Position numbers and translations under genes: made by a program. Shown one piece after another: positions 7,783 through 17,252 of a stretch of DNA of 64,000 nt. Origin of the DNA: CAYRGQ01 sp964423925 (GTDB lineage: Bacteria > Bacteroidota > Bacteroidia > Sphingobacteriales > Sphingobacteriaceae); assembly GCA_964423925.1 (NCBI GenBank), contig CAYRGQ010000001.1, positions 62,001 through 126,000 of the forward strand, read 5' to 3'. Position 1 is the stretch's first letter; every line of letters starts with the position of its first letter. Under the pieces are notes generated by a model. It saw only the letters and a list, made by a program, of their open reading frames with translations, made no database searches and had not been told where the DNA came from.

Positions 7783-9774
7783 ATGTCCAACAGATTAACG
7801 AAGCAAGCATCGCCATACCTCCGGCAGCATCAACACAATCCCGTTGATTGGTATCCCTGGGGCGAGGAAGCGCTGAAGAAAGCCAGGGACGAGAACAAAC
7901 TCATTATCGTCAGCATCGGCTATTCGGCTTGCCACTGGTGTCATGTGATGGAGCGCGAGAGTTTTGAAAACGAAGCTATCGCTGCGGTGATGAATAAGTA
8001 CTTTGTTTCGATTAAGGTAGACCGAGAGGAACGTCCGGATATCGACCAGATTTACATGTTGGCGGTCCAGCTGATGACTAATGCAGGTGGCTGGCCACTG
8101 AATTGCATTTGCTTACCAGACGCTCGACCCATCTATGGCGGCACGTATTTTAGGCCTGATGACTGGCAGCAAATCCTTCTTCAGCTGGTCGACATGTGGA
8201 ACAATAAGCCCGAGGTGGCCTTCGATTATGCCGAGCGGCTCACGTCCGGCATTCAACGTGCTGAGCTCCTCCCTATCGTCCCTTTGCCGGAACGTTATAC
8301 CCGAAGTCAGTTGGCTGATATCATTGGCCCATGGGTTAAGCAATTCGACAAGCGCAATGGGGGATACACCCGAGCTCCCAAATTCCCCTTGCCTAATAAT
8401 TGGATATTCCTGCTTCGCTACGGTGCGCTTGCCAACGATCCCGACATCATTGACCACGTGCACCTAACCCTGCACAAAATGGCATGCGGCGGCATCTACG
8501 ATCATACCGGAGGAGGTTTTTCGCGATATTCGGTGGATCATCATTGGCACATTCCGCATTTCGAGAAGATGCTTTATGACAACGCGCAGCTGGTCAGCCT
8601 GTACGCGGAAGCGTACCAACAGCGGCCCACCCCGCTTTATAAAGAAGTGGTGTTCGAAACATTAGGATGGGTGGGGCGTGAGATGGTCTCTCCCGAAGGT
8701 GGATTTTATTGTGCGCTGGATGCCGATAGCGAGGGCATCGAAGGAAAATTCTACACGTTTCAACGGGAGGAACTCGTCAGCGTCCTCGGGGCGGATGCCG
8801 AGTGGTTTATCGACTATTTTCAGGTAACGGAAGCGGGCAACTGGACGGAAGAAGAAACCAACGTACTCCACTGCGCCGTAGACAGCCAAGCAAGGGAGGG
8901 TATCTCCGCGGAAGCGAGTGACCGTCTTCGGGATGCTAAGCGACGCTTGCTTGCGTATCGCGATAAGCGTGTCAGGCCTGGACTGGATGACAAGATTTTG
9001 ACGGGCTGGAACGCCATGATGCTCAAAGGCTACGTGGATGCCTATCGGGTGTTTGGCGAAAAGAGCTTCTTGGCGACGGCTTTACGCGCCGGAACGTTCA
9101 TTAAGCAACATCTTTATGCGGATTCGGGAGGACTGAAGCACCAATTCGACAGGCATGGCTCGGTAATCGGGGGATTCCTGGACGATTACGCTTTCTGTGT
9201 GGAGGCATTTATCGCGTTGTACGAAGCCACTTTCGACGAGCTGTGGTTGAACGAGGCCCGTCAGCTGGCCAACTATGCCGTAGCGAATTTCCACGATGAA
9301 GATACTGGCATGTTTTTCTATACGGGTGCGACTGCAGAAGCGCTCATTGCCCGCAAGCACGAAATTATGGATAATGTAATCCCATCATCCAATTCGGCTT
9401 TCGTACGTCAGTTGTTTCGATTGGGCCTGCTTTTCGATCAGCCTGAATACACCGAATTGGCAAACCAGGCGCTGGCCAACGTTGTTGATCAGATTAAGGC
9501 CTATGGGTCGGCGTATTCCAATTGGGCGATTCAGTTGCTCGACGCGATATTCGGATGTTACGAGCTGGTACTCACCGGACCGGAGAGCCAGGCGCTTCGG
9601 GTGGCGGTTGACCAGCATTACGTGCCCAATAAGTTGATAGCGGGTGGAACGGAAGAAACATTGCCCATTCTAAAGGGAAGGGTGAGCGGGCAGACACAAG
9701 CCTTTGTCTGCAAGGATAACACATGCAGCGCTCCCGTTGTGTCCGTAGACGAACTATTGCAATTAATTACATAA
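7783..9774 (+). CDS. Thioredoxin-domain protein of the YyaL/SPATA20 (DUF255) family
   Basis: A 663-residue cytoplasmic protein. The N-terminal 170 residues form the DUF255 thioredoxin-like domain, with the hallmark NPVDWYPWGEEAL and a CHWC redox-like motif at residues 50-53 followed by HVMERESF. The rest is an (alpha/alpha)6 barrel resembling glycosidase or epimerase toroids, with HFEKMLYDNAQLV and GWNAMMLKGY typical of the family. Biochemical function is not established for bacterial members; a link to redox or sugar metabolism is often assumed from the fold only. The length is close to the family norm, so the gene is intact. A SlyD-type gene follows 35 bases downstream and may share the transcript. 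Confidence 0.9.
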   Translation: MSNRLTKQASPYLRQHQHNPVDWYPWGEEALKKARDENKLIIVSIGYSACHWCHVMERESFENEAIAAVMNKYFVSIKVDREERPDIDQIYMLAVQLMTNAGGWPLNCICLPDARPIYGGTYFRPDDWQQILLQLVDMWNNKPEVAFDYAERLTSGIQRAELLPIVPLPERYTRSQLADIIGPWVKQFDKRNGGYTRAPKFPLPNNWIFLLRYGALANDPDIIDHVHLTLHKMACGGIYDHTGGGFSRYSVDHHWHIPHFEKMLYDNAQLVSLYAEAYQQRPTPLYKEVVFETLGWVGREMVSPEGGFYCALDADSEGIEGKFYTFQREELVSVLGADAEWFIDYFQVTEAGNWTEEETNVLHCAVDSQAREGISAEASDRLRDAKRRLLAYRDKRVRPGLDDKILTGWNAMMLKGYVDAYRVFGEKSFLATALRAGTFIKQHLYADSGGLKHQFDRHGSVIGGFLDDYAFCVEAFIALYEATFDELWLNEARQLANYAVANFHDEDTGMFFYTGATAEALIARKHEIMDNVIPSSNSAFVRQLFRLGLLFDQPEYTELANQALANVVDQIKAYGSAYSNWAIQLLDAIFGCYELVLTGPESQALRVAVDQHYVPNKLIAGGTEETLPILKGRVSGQTQAFVCKDNTCSAPVVSVDELLQLIT

Positions 9775-9809
9775 TCAGGATAGCGACACTATCCTATAAA
9801 CAACAACAG

Positions 9810-10307
9810 ATGACAATCGAAGCAAACAAAGTGGTGACCTTGACGTACAAGTTGCACACGGTGGTGGACGGACAAAAGACATTCGTCGAGGAAGCCGGTA
9901 AGGATAATCCACTAGACTTCCTGTATGGAGTTGGCATGATGCTGCCAAAGTTTGAAGAAAACATTGCCGGATTGAAGGCGGGTGATCGGACGGATTTTGA
10001 ATTGTCCGCCGTAGATGCTTATGGCGAAAAAGACGACCGCGCGGTAGCACAGCTGCCTGCCGACATGTTTAAGGAGAGCGGTTTGCCGCCAGTAGGCGAG
10101 ATCCTGCCGCTTCAAGACAACCAAGGCAATCAGTTCCGTGCCCGGGTGACCGAAGTGAGTCCCGAGGCAGTCGTGGTAGATCTAAACCACCCGATGGCCG
10201 GGCATGCCTTGCATTTTGACATTGAAATCCTGACGGTTCGCGAGGCGAACGCTGACGAGCTGGCCCACGGGCACTCGCACGGTCCTGACGGAACGCAAGG
10301 ACACTAA
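9810..10307 (+). CDS. slyD: FKBP-type peptidyl-prolyl isomerase, SlyD family
   Basis: A 165-residue cytoplasmic foldase. It has the SlyD architecture: FKBP core split by an insert-in-flap chaperone domain (PLDFLYGVGMMLPKFEENIAGL, then AVDAYGEKDDRAV around residues 65-80, with the IF domain up to about 130) and a short His-rich tail, HGHSHGPDGTQGH, which in SlyD binds nickel and other metals. The tail is much shorter than in E. coli SlyD. ATG 9810 is chosen because the family starts a few residues before the first beta strand; the open frame continues upstream into the preceding gene, but those residues are the overlap of another frame. A strong terminator follows at 10338. Confidence 0.9.
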   Translation: MTIEANKVVTLTYKLHTVVDGQKTFVEEAGKDNPLDFLYGVGMMLPKFEENIAGLKAGDRTDFELSAVDAYGEKDDRAVAQLPADMFKESGLPPVGEILPLQDNQGNQFRARVTEVSPEAVVVDLNHPMAGHALHFDIEILTVREANADELAHGHSHGPDGTQGH

Positions 10308-10337
10308 CGGCAAGGCGGAACTAAGAAAACGTCATGG

Positions 10338-10369
10338 GCGGCCGCGCATAATGCGTGGCCGCTTTTTTT
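10338..10369 (+). terminator. Rho-independent terminator after slyD
   Basis: A 12-base stem (GCGGCCGCGCAT pairing with ATGCGTGGCCGC, one G-U pair) with almost no loop is followed directly by seven T residues. It ends the yyaL-like/slyD transcript. Confidence 0.85.
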
Positions 10370-10514
10370 GTGCCGGGCATGGCACACTACGCTAGGTTGC
10401 AAGTCCCAAACACGCTTTGCAGTAGGGAGTGTTAGCTGCGAAGCACCCGACTAGCCCCCTAGCATACCACCACCATGCTTGCTCGATGATGATGGGACGG
10501 CACCCTAGGCGGAC

Positions 10515-11441
10515 TTAGTTCATCAGCAGTTCCCGCTTCGCTGGTTCGCGAGCGATCAACAGGCCTGCAGTGTCTACGTTTTTGATAAACTGGAGGATAA
10601 TCCGTACGGCTTGGTAGTAGAACGCGGGCTGTATATTTTCGAAGGTGTCGTTCGGGGTATGGTAATCGGGATGGTCTTCTACCCCGAAATATACAAATGG
10701 GATGCCCAGGCGATGAAAGACGGCATGATCGCTTTGGTAGGTCCAATCGTCGCGACGTCCCAACGCGGGATCGTCATGGCCGGTCCGCAGCGCTACCTGT
10801 TCGTTTGGGATGTCGAGCCAAGGCAGCAGGTGAGGGGAGTGGAATCCGCCGGCCGCGTATAGTTCATTATTGTCGTTGCGGCTAATCATATCCATGTTGA
10901 CGTTCAGGACAATGTCCTGCAGGGCAATGGGTGGATTTTCCGCGAAGGCGCGCGCACCCTGCAAGCCCGATTCCTCGGCGTCGAAGGCCGCAAAAATCAA
11001 GGTGTAGTACGGTTGTTGTTTAACGAAATAGGCCGCCAGAGACAGTAATGCTGCCGCGCCGCTGGCGTTGTCGTCTGCTCCCAAGTACAACTTTCCGTCC
11101 CGTTCGCCCAAATGGTCGTAGTGGCCTGAGATGACGATGGCCTCGTTTGTGCGGCCCGGGATATAACCGACGATGTTTTGCCCAAGCACATCATTGCGGA
11201 AGACAAACGTATCGATGTAGCTCGAACCGTAATGGTTGAGCCCGAGGCGGACAAAACGCTCAACAATATAGTCGATTGCCTTTTGGTGCCCTTCGGTGCC
11301 AGGCTTCCGCCCCTCAAATTCAGGGGAAGCCAGTGTACGGATATCCTGGATAAGCGTAGCGCTGTCCAGTCGCTGCGCAGGGGCCGTGGTGGCTAGCATG
11401 AGCAGGACGAAAATGAGTAATAGAGTTCGTGTGTGCAGCAT
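10515..11441 (-). CDS. M28-family zinc aminopeptidase, exported
   Basis: A 308-residue protein with an N-terminal signal peptide (residues 1-22, cleavage after APA). It has the co-catalytic two-zinc site of M28 peptidases: HYDH at residues 107-110, D123/D124 in the GADDNASG motif, the EE pair at 156-157 in FDAEESGL, D184 in VNMDMIS, and H260 in the DYHTPNDTFENI motif. Such enzymes remove N-terminal residues from peptides in the periplasm or outside the cell. The whole domain is present with no extra PA or PDZ domain. The gene is transcribed alone, convergent with slyD. The substrate preference is not predictable. Confidence 0.92.
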   Translation of the reverse strand: MLHTRTLLLIFVLLMLATTAPAQRLDSATLIQDIRTLASPEFEGRKPGTEGHQKAIDYIVERFVRLGLNHYGSSYIDTFVFRNDVLGQNIVGYIPGRTNEAIVISGHYDHLGERDGKLYLGADDNASGAAALLSLAAYFVKQQPYYTLIFAAFDAEESGLQGARAFAENPPIALQDIVLNVNMDMISRNDNNELYAAGGFHSPHLLPWLDIPNEQVALRTGHDDPALGRRDDWTYQSDHAVFHRLGIPFVYFGVEDHPDYHTPNDTFENIQPAFYYQAVRIILQFIKNVDTAGLLIAREPAKRELLMN

Positions 11442-11601
11442 ATACGACGCGTTGGTGTATTTGCAAAGAAAGTAAGAAAACGCTAGGAACGAAAGTCGCA
11501 GCCCGCTGCAGCGAGTTTTACGGCAAAAAAATTACATGGACTGGTATTGATTTTATACGATGTCTTTCGTACTATTGTTTAAACCAAATTATGTTGCCAC
11601 C

Positions 11602-11871
11602 ATGTTTCCAGCAGAGCTTATCCCGAAGGAAGAGGTTCCTAACTACCAATTCCGCACAGCGCCCGAAAACAGGATCCGCCAGTTTGAAGACAAGTTGTCT
11701 GGCGCTATGCGCCTCGGCAACGAGTTTAAGTCCAAGGCGTTTATCGCGTTTATGACCGCCGACGGCCCCAAAGCCATCGAAACAACCGTGTGGACCGTGG
11801 CTGGTGAATACCTTCAAATCAAGGGCGGGGTACTGATTCCGTTGGCGAGTTTGTTAGACGTGGATTATTAA
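11602..11871 (+). CDS. Small conserved protein of unknown function
   Basis: An 89-residue cytoplasmic protein without recognised domain; similar short proteins beginning MFPAELIPKEEVPNY are, as I remember, widespread in Sphingobacteriaceae, but I cannot confirm this here. It has a charged N-terminal half (residues 15-50) and a C-terminal segment resembling beta strands (TTVWTVAGEYLQIKGGVLIPLASLLDVDY ending). I chose ATG 11602 rather than 11560 because the additional 14 residues look like an unrelated hydrophobic extension, but this is uncertain. The ending ILP/IPL-A-S-I-D-type pattern suggests a short regulator-like or PilZ-unrelated fold; no function is claimed. Confidence 0.6.
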   Translation: MFPAELIPKEEVPNYQFRTAPENRIRQFEDKLSGAMRLGNEFKSKAFIAFMTADGPKAIETTVWTVAGEYLQIKGGVLIPLASLLDVDY

Positions 11872-12128
11872 TCCCTGCAAATCGTAGCTTTATTTTTGCA
11901 ACGCAGCTAGTTGCCGTTCTGACCGGTGGCGTAGCTAGCTTTTTAATGTCCTCCATCCGAAGCGTATCCGCATCGTCGCGCACAGCGCGGGATACGCGCA
12001 AATACATGTTCTCGCCCATAGCGGGTAATATTCTTATTATCATCCTGGAGAGCTGGCGGCAGTTCCTTAATTTCGTGACTATCCTTCGGCTGCTGGTTGG
12101 CTGTCTTAATATCCTTAAATTGATGTTT

Positions 12129-14285
12129 ATGAGTCGTTTACTTTTACTGTTTTTACTGGGAGGCTTCATGGCCGCACTGCAGGCGCAAGAGTCCCGGTCG
12201 GGAATTCGCGTGACCGACATGTTGCAAATCAAGCGTGCGGGTGGGGTCGAGTTCTCGCCCGATGGATCCCACGTGTTGTATACCGTGCAATCGACCGTCC
12301 TCCACGAGAAAAATCCGATGGACCACGACTACCGGAGCCAATTGTGGATGGTCGACGCGAGCGGCGCTACCGCGCCACGTCCGCTTACTTCGGGCAAGAC
12401 CGGATTCTCGCAGGCCAGCTTTAGCCCTGACGGTACCGCTATCGTGTTTGTCCGTTCTGTCGACGGTAAATCCCAGCTATTTTTATTGCCCTTGGCGGGT
12501 GGCGAGCCCATCCAACTGACGGATCATCCATACGGTGCGTCAAACCCCAAGTGGCGCCCGGATGGCAAGCAGTTGCTGTTTTCCGCATCGCTTAGCTTGG
12601 CGGAAGTGTTAGCGGATTCCTTGGTAAATCCTGGTATGGCCTTGCCTGACTGGAATTTCGAGAAGCCCGGATTCACGGATAACTCCTTCTTGATTAAATC
12701 CGATGCAAAACCGGATCCGGATGGGTCGCTGGCTGAAATACGGGCCTATTTAGCTAAAAACGAGATCGATAATAAGGCGAAGGTCTTTAACAAGCTCAAT
12801 TTCCAGACCGAGACATCCACCTCCTCCGCGTTGCGGTTTTCCCATTTATATGTGATGGATGCTGTCCCGGGAGCAACGCCGCGTGCACTAACGCGTGGCT
12901 TTCGCTCGCATGGTTCGCCAGAATTTGTCGGAATTAATCGCGTGTTATACACCGTAGGAGGGCCCGAGGGCGTACATCCCGACCGCGCGCAAGGAGCCTC
13001 GATACGTTTGTTACACCTGGATACGGGTGCCGACACCGAGTTTCGATCAAACCCCGGGTACAACGTATCATTGAGCGCTGTGTCTCCTTCCGGCCGTTTC
13101 GTGGCGTATCAGGAAAGTGAGATTGGTACGCCGCGGGTGCCCAAACTGTATGTTTTGCCAATAGATGATGTGCAAGCGCTACCGGTCTACATCGAATTTG
13201 ACCGCAATAAAAGTAATGTGCAGTGGAATGAGGATGAGTCGGCCCTCTATTTCGTGTCGCCCAGCAATGGAGGGTCGGTACTTTGCCGTGCCCAACTTGC
13301 CAATGGACGGGTCGAGCGATTGAGTAGTGAGGATGAGGGCATTTCGTCTTACGATCTTCATGGCCGGCAGCTTGTTTTTGCTAAGAACGATGTTCTTCAT
13401 CCTTCCGATTTATATGTCGCCGAAGGTGATATGGTGGGCAATGCGCGGAGGCTGACGGACCTAAATGGCGACTGGCTCGCGCTTCGGGAGTTAAGTATTA
13501 CAGAAAAATACAGCTTTACGAACGAGTTGGGGCTCGAGGTGGAATATTGGGTAATGAAGCCGATTGGTTTCGAGGCTGGTAAGACGTATCCGCTGTTGCT
13601 TCAGATCCATGGTGGCCCCTCCGCAATGTGGGGGCCTGGTGAGGCGAGTATGTGGCATGAGTTTCAATATTTTTGTGCGCAGGGCTATGGTGTCGTGTAT
13701 AGCAATCCGCGTGGTTCGGGCGGCTATGGCGAAGCGTTTCTACGGGCTAATATGGACGACTGGGGCGCTGGTCCCGCGGGTGACGTGTTGGGCGCGCTTG
13801 ATCGAACGATTGCGCAGGGCTGGGCGGATACTTCCAAGTTGGTTATATCCGGCGGCTCTTACGCCGGGTATCTGGTGAGCTGGATTATCGCCCACGATCA
13901 ACGATTTGCTGCTGCGTGCAGTCAACGAGGCGTGTATGATTTGCGCACGTTCTTCGGCGAGGGAAATGCCTGGCGCTTGGTTCCGAGCTATTTTGGCGGG
14001 TATCCTTGGGATCCCGCGGTCTATAAAACATTGGAGCGGGAGTCGCCCATCAACTACGTAGATCGGATTAAGACGCCGTACATTATTTTCCATGGCGAGC
14101 AGGATCTTCGTACGGGCGTCATTCAAAGCGAAATGCTCTATAAAAGTCTGAAAGTACTCGAGCGACCGGTCGAATACGTGCGGCATCCCGGCGCGGGGCA
14201 TGAGATTACGCGCAGCGGCGACAATCGGCAACGTATCGACCAAATGCTGCGAACTTATGAATTTTTCGAACGTTGGGTTCGTTAA
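12129..14285 (+). CDS. S9-family peptidase (prolyl oligopeptidase/dipeptidyl peptidase type), exported
   Basis: About 718 residues. A signal peptide at residues 1-20 (hydrophobic LLLLFLLGGF, cleavage after QA) is followed by a TolB/WD40-like propeller of roughly residues 30-420, containing repeated FSPDG motifs, and a C-terminal alpha/beta hydrolase. The triad is Ser577 in GGSYAGYL, Asp659 in HGEQDLRTG and His691 in PGAGHEI. The family releases dipeptides or cleaves short peptides after proline or alanine. ATG 12129 gives a normal signal peptide; ATG 12123 adds two residues and is also possible, while the much longer open frame from 11946 is not credible. A terminator lies at 14428. Confidence 0.92.
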   Translation: MSRLLLLFLLGGFMAALQAQESRSGIRVTDMLQIKRAGGVEFSPDGSHVLYTVQSTVLHEKNPMDHDYRSQLWMVDASGATAPRPLTSGKTGFSQASFSPDGTAIVFVRSVDGKSQLFLLPLAGGEPIQLTDHPYGASNPKWRPDGKQLLFSASLSLAEVLADSLVNPGMALPDWNFEKPGFTDNSFLIKSDAKPDPDGSLAEIRAYLAKNEIDNKAKVFNKLNFQTETSTSSALRFSHLYVMDAVPGATPRALTRGFRSHGSPEFVGINRVLYTVGGPEGVHPDRAQGASIRLLHLDTGADTEFRSNPGYNVSLSAVSPSGRFVAYQESEIGTPRVPKLYVLPIDDVQALPVYIEFDRNKSNVQWNEDESALYFVSPSNGGSVLCRAQLANGRVERLSSEDEGISSYDLHGRQLVFAKNDVLHPSDLYVAEGDMVGNARRLTDLNGDWLALRELSITEKYSFTNELGLEVEYWVMKPIGFEAGKTYPLLLQIHGGPSAMWGPGEASMWHEFQYFCAQGYGVVYSNPRGSGGYGEAFLRANMDDWGAGPAGDVLGALDRTIAQGWADTSKLVISGGSYAGYLVSWIIAHDQRFAAACSQRGVYDLRTFFGEGNAWRLVPSYFGGYPWDPAVYKTLERESPINYVDRIKTPYIIFHGEQDLRTGVIQSEMLYKSLKVLERPVEYVRHPGAGHEITRSGDNRQRIDQMLRTYEFFERWVR

Positions 14286-14427
14286 TTTGGATTAAACATG
14301 CATTTTGTGTCACTTTTATATGGGAAACGGAAAAAACAGGCATAATTTCCAATACCTATAAAACATTTGAACAAAGTTGCCGTTATAGATTTAGGTTTAG
14401 GTTGATAAAAAAACTTTACGTTTTTTG

Positions 14428-14455
14428 CCGCACTTCCCAAAGGTGCGGTTTTTTT
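14428..14455 (+). terminator. Rho-independent terminator after the S9 peptidase gene
   Basis: CCGCAC pairs with GTGCGG across a 9-base loop, followed by seven T residues. It lies between the S9 gene and the convergent AraC-type regulator. Confidence 0.75.
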
Positions 14456-14469
14456 GTTTTATAATCTCC

Positions 14470-15357
14470 CTAGTGCATGGCGAACACCTTGCTGCTCAGG
14501 TACTTTTTCTTATATTCCAGCGGAGTCATGTCGGTCACTTTCTTGAAATGGCGGTAGAAATTCGATACGTTGTTAAACCCACATTCGAAACAGATTACCT
14601 CGGTAGGCAATAGGTCTTCGACTAACATTCGGCAGGCATGGCTGATGCGTATTTCGATGAGGAAATCATAAAACGTCTTATTCGTCATGGTGCGGAAATA
14701 CCGACAAAAAGACGTCGTACTCAGGTTGGCTATTGACGCAATTTCTACCAAGCTGATTTCTTTCTTATAATTGCTCAGCGTATACGAGCAAATACGGTTG
14801 AGCCGGGCCGTGTCCATCTCATTAGACTTGTAAAACGCATGGGCCGACGTGATAGGCTCGTACTCCGTGGTTTCGGCGAGAAGCTTGAGCATAGACATAA
14901 GAATTATAACGCGGTCCAAACCTTGCGCGTCCGTTGCTTTCTGCATCAGTTCTACTAAGGCTAACTTGCTTTTTCCCAGTATTTTCATGCCTTGCCTCGC
15001 TTTTTCGAACAAGTTGGGGATGAGGTAGGTTTCGGGTAGGTTCAAGAAGTCTCTGCCCAGGCAATGTGGCAAAAAGTGGATAACGTTTGCCTCGACCTTT
15101 CGGTCCGGTCGGTTTTGGTAAAACTCTTCGTTGCACTGCCACATGTGGGGGAGATTGGCACCCAAGAGGATCACTTCTCCCGGCGAAAAGTTGCCGATAT
15201 TATCCCCAATAAATCGTACGCCCTCACCTCGGATGACGTGGTGCAACTCAAGTTCGGGATGGTAGTGCCATACGGAACCAAAGTTGGACTGGACGTCGTG
15301 CCGAATACTGAACGAGTTCTGGATTTGTGTCGGCACTTTGTGAAAAGATGGTTTCAT
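14470..15357 (-). CDS. AraC-family transcriptional regulator
   Basis: A 295-residue regulator. The N-terminal part (residues 15-140) is a cupin sugar-sensing domain (SVWHYHPELELHHVIRGEG, FSPGEVILLGANLPHMW). Residues 190-290 hold two AraC helix-turn-helix units (ISLVEIASIANLSTTSFCRYF and ICFECGFNNVSNFYRHFKK). The start at 15357 fits the family, and a promoter lies about 100 bases further upstream at 15459-15489, which would exclude the longer frame starting at 15489. It is divergent from the isomerase/kinase genes at 15628, so it probably controls them and perhaps the rest of the sugar locus in response to an imported or derived sugar. The effector is unknown. Confidence 0.92.
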   Translation of the reverse strand: MKPSFHKVPTQIQNSFSIRHDVQSNFGSVWHYHPELELHHVIRGEGVRFIGDNIGNFSPGEVILLGANLPHMWQCNEEFYQNRPDRKVEANVIHFLPHCLGRDFLNLPETYLIPNLFEKARQGMKILGKSKLALVELMQKATDAQGLDRVIILMSMLKLLAETTEYEPITSAHAFYKSNEMDTARLNRICSYTLSNYKKEISLVEIASIANLSTTSFCRYFRTMTNKTFYDFLIEIRISHACRMLVEDLLPTEVICFECGFNNVSNFYRHFKKVTDMTPLEYKKKYLSSKVFAMH

Positions 15358-15458
15358 AGTGTGTCGAGCTAGGTTTCCGAGTTGCTGTCGCGTCGTTGGA
15401 AACAAGTTTATAATGGTTGTTAGTCGGCGTGGCTGCGTCATGTAACTCATCCACTTTA

Positions 15459-15489
15459 CTAAAGTATATAAAAAAAATCCAGCCACCAA
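15459..15489 (-). promoter_or_regulatory. Promoter of the AraC-family gene, overlapping an inverted repeat
   Basis: Read on the minus strand, TTG (15489-15487), 20 bases, then TACTTTAG (15466-15459) fits the Bacteroidota -33/-7 pattern with one mismatch in the -7 box. The -7 box is embedded in the inverted repeat ACTTTA-C-TAAAGT at 15453-15465, a plausible operator for autoregulation. Confidence 0.5.
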
Positions 15490-15552
15490 GCAAATGGTAA
15501 TATCCTACAATAACTCGATAATAAGTGCCAAAAAAAAATACAGCTAGGGGCA

Positions 15553-15588
15553 CACCTTTGTAAGGAAGCGCAGTTTGAGGCCTGCGCT
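15553..15588 (+). promoter_or_regulatory. Probable -7 element and 5' hairpin or operator before the isomerase gene
   Basis: CACCTTTG at 15553-15560 matches TAnnTTTG at seven of eight positions. It is followed by the inverted repeat AGCGCAG-N8-CTGCGCT at 15567-15588, which would sit at the 5' end of the transcript or act as a regulator site. The isomerase starts at 15628. Confidence 0.4.
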
Positions 15589-15627
15589 CCGCACAAGACC
15601 TGAGATAAACCAACGATAATACACATC

Positions 15628-17244
15628 ATGGAAGAGAAGAAAGTATGGCTAGTCGCCAGCGGCGACTTGCGTCTGGCCGCCAACCAGCTTTGTTGGGAAG
15701 CCCAAGCTGAAATGGAGGCTTTGCTTGGCGAAGCTTTGGCCAAATTAGGTTGGGAAGTTGTGCGGGCGCATGCATACGATGCGCAAAAGCAGCATGGATT
15801 CATCGACTCCCAGCGTATGGGAATCGGGGTATTTAAGACGATTCCCTCCAACGCGCCACTCATCGTGGCGGAGAGTGTTTGGCAATATACCCACCACGTG
15901 CTAGCCGGACTCACCACGCATGAAGGCCCCATCCTGACGCTGGCCAACTGGAGTGGACAGTGGCCTGGTCTAGTAGGCATGCTCAACCTCAACGGTTCGC
16001 TCACCAAAGCGGGCGTAACCTACAGCACCTTATGGAGCAAACGTTTCGACGATCGCTTTTTTCTGGACAAGCTCGCGGATTGGCTAGCCAACGGAACGGT
16101 CAGCCACGACTTGTCCCACGTAACCGATTATTTGGAAACCGCCGTTTCGGTAGAAGAACGCCGGATTGGTGAGCAGTTCGCGTTACGATTTCGAGTAGAA
16201 AAGGCGATTATGGGCGTCTTCGACGAGGGCTGTATGGGGATGTTCAACGCGATTGTCCCCGACGATCTCCTGCATGCGACGGGCGTGTTCAAGGAGCGGT
16301 TGAGCCAATCGGCGCTCTATGCTCGCATGCTCGCCGTCACGGACGATGAAGCGGAGGAAGTATTGCGTTGGCTCCAAGATAGGGGCATGACCTTTAAATG
16401 GGGAACCGACGAAGCAACCGAATTGACTCGCCGACAGACCATCGAGCAATGCAAAATGTACATCGCTGCCGTTCGCATCGCGGACGAGTTCGGTTGCGAT
16501 ACCATTGGCATCCAATACCAACAAGGGCTGAAGGACTTAACGGTAGCCAGCGACTTGGTCGAAGGCTTGCTGAATAACACCGAACGGCCGCCGGTATTTG
16601 ACACGGACGGACGGGAGCTTTTTCCGGGTGTAGCCGTACCCCATTTCAATGAAGTGGATGAATGTGCGGGACTGGATTCCTTACTGACCTATCATTTGTG
16701 GCGTCAATTGGGGATGAATGGGGATAACACGCTTCACGATATTCGTTGGGGCGAACATTATAGCGGTGACGGAATCGATGACTACGTTTGGGTATTTTTG
16801 ATTTCCGGAGCCGTTCCGGCGTCCCATTTCGCGGAAGGTTACCGGTCAGCCTCGAGCTGGCGCCAATCGCCCATGTACTTCCGGTTGGGTGGCGGTACGT
16901 TGCGCGGAGTGAGCAGGCCCGGACCCATCGTATGGAGCCGGATTTATATTGAGAACAATGAATTGCACGCCGATTTAGGCGTAGGAAACGCATTACAGTT
17001 ACCTGAAGCCGAAACCGACCGTCGTTGGCGGGCAACTTCGGCTGAATGGCCGATTATGCATGCGAGCCTTGCGGGTGTCACTCGCGACCAGTTGATGGCG
17101 AAGCACAAAGCCAACCACATCCATGTGGTCTACGCCGACAGTGCTACCGAAGCCCAGCGCGCCTGCCGCATTAAGGCAGCGGCTTTGAATACTTTGGGTA
17201 TTCGTGTGCATTTTTGCGGAGACGTCAAATTACACAACGATTAG
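15628..17244 (+). CDS. L-fucose/D-arabinose isomerase-family protein
   Basis: A 538-residue cytoplasmic aldose-ketose isomerase related to FucI. The manganese ligands of the FucI family can be aligned: Glu342 in HFNEVDECAGLDS, Asp371 in LHDIRW and a histidine near 497 in KANHIHV. The segment MYFRLGGGTLRG corresponds to the FucI YFRGGG region. The protein is somewhat shorter than E. coli FucI (about 590 residues) and the N-terminal half is divergent. FucI enzymes interconvert L-fucose and L-fuculose and also D-arabinose and D-ribulose. The kinase 8 bases downstream is AraB-like, a pentulose kinase, and no fuculose-phosphate aldolase lies near, which favours a pentose substrate. Divergent from the AraC-type regulator. 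Exact substrate is inferred. Confidence 0.8.
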   Translation: MEEKKVWLVASGDLRLAANQLCWEAQAEMEALLGEALAKLGWEVVRAHAYDAQKQHGFIDSQRMGIGVFKTIPSNAPLIVAESVWQYTHHVLAGLTTHEGPILTLANWSGQWPGLVGMLNLNGSLTKAGVTYSTLWSKRFDDRFFLDKLADWLANGTVSHDLSHVTDYLETAVSVEERRIGEQFALRFRVEKAIMGVFDEGCMGMFNAIVPDDLLHATGVFKERLSQSALYARMLAVTDDEAEEVLRWLQDRGMTFKWGTDEATELTRRQTIEQCKMYIAAVRIADEFGCDTIGIQYQQGLKDLTVASDLVEGLLNNTERPPVFDTDGRELFPGVAVPHFNEVDECAGLDSLLTYHLWRQLGMNGDNTLHDIRWGEHYSGDGIDDYVWVFLISGAVPASHFAEGYRSASSWRQSPMYFRLGGGTLRGVSRPGPIVWSRIYIENNELHADLGVGNALQLPEAETDRRWRATSAEWPIMHASLAGVTRDQLMAKHKANHIHVVYADSATEAQRACRIKAAALNTLGIRVHFCGDVKLHND

Positions 17245-17252
17245 GATAACCT

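Noticed and set aside
15358..15489. N-terminal extension of the AraC-type regulator
   Set aside because: A promoter with both elements lies inside this stretch, so translation from 15489 would begin upstream of the transcript.
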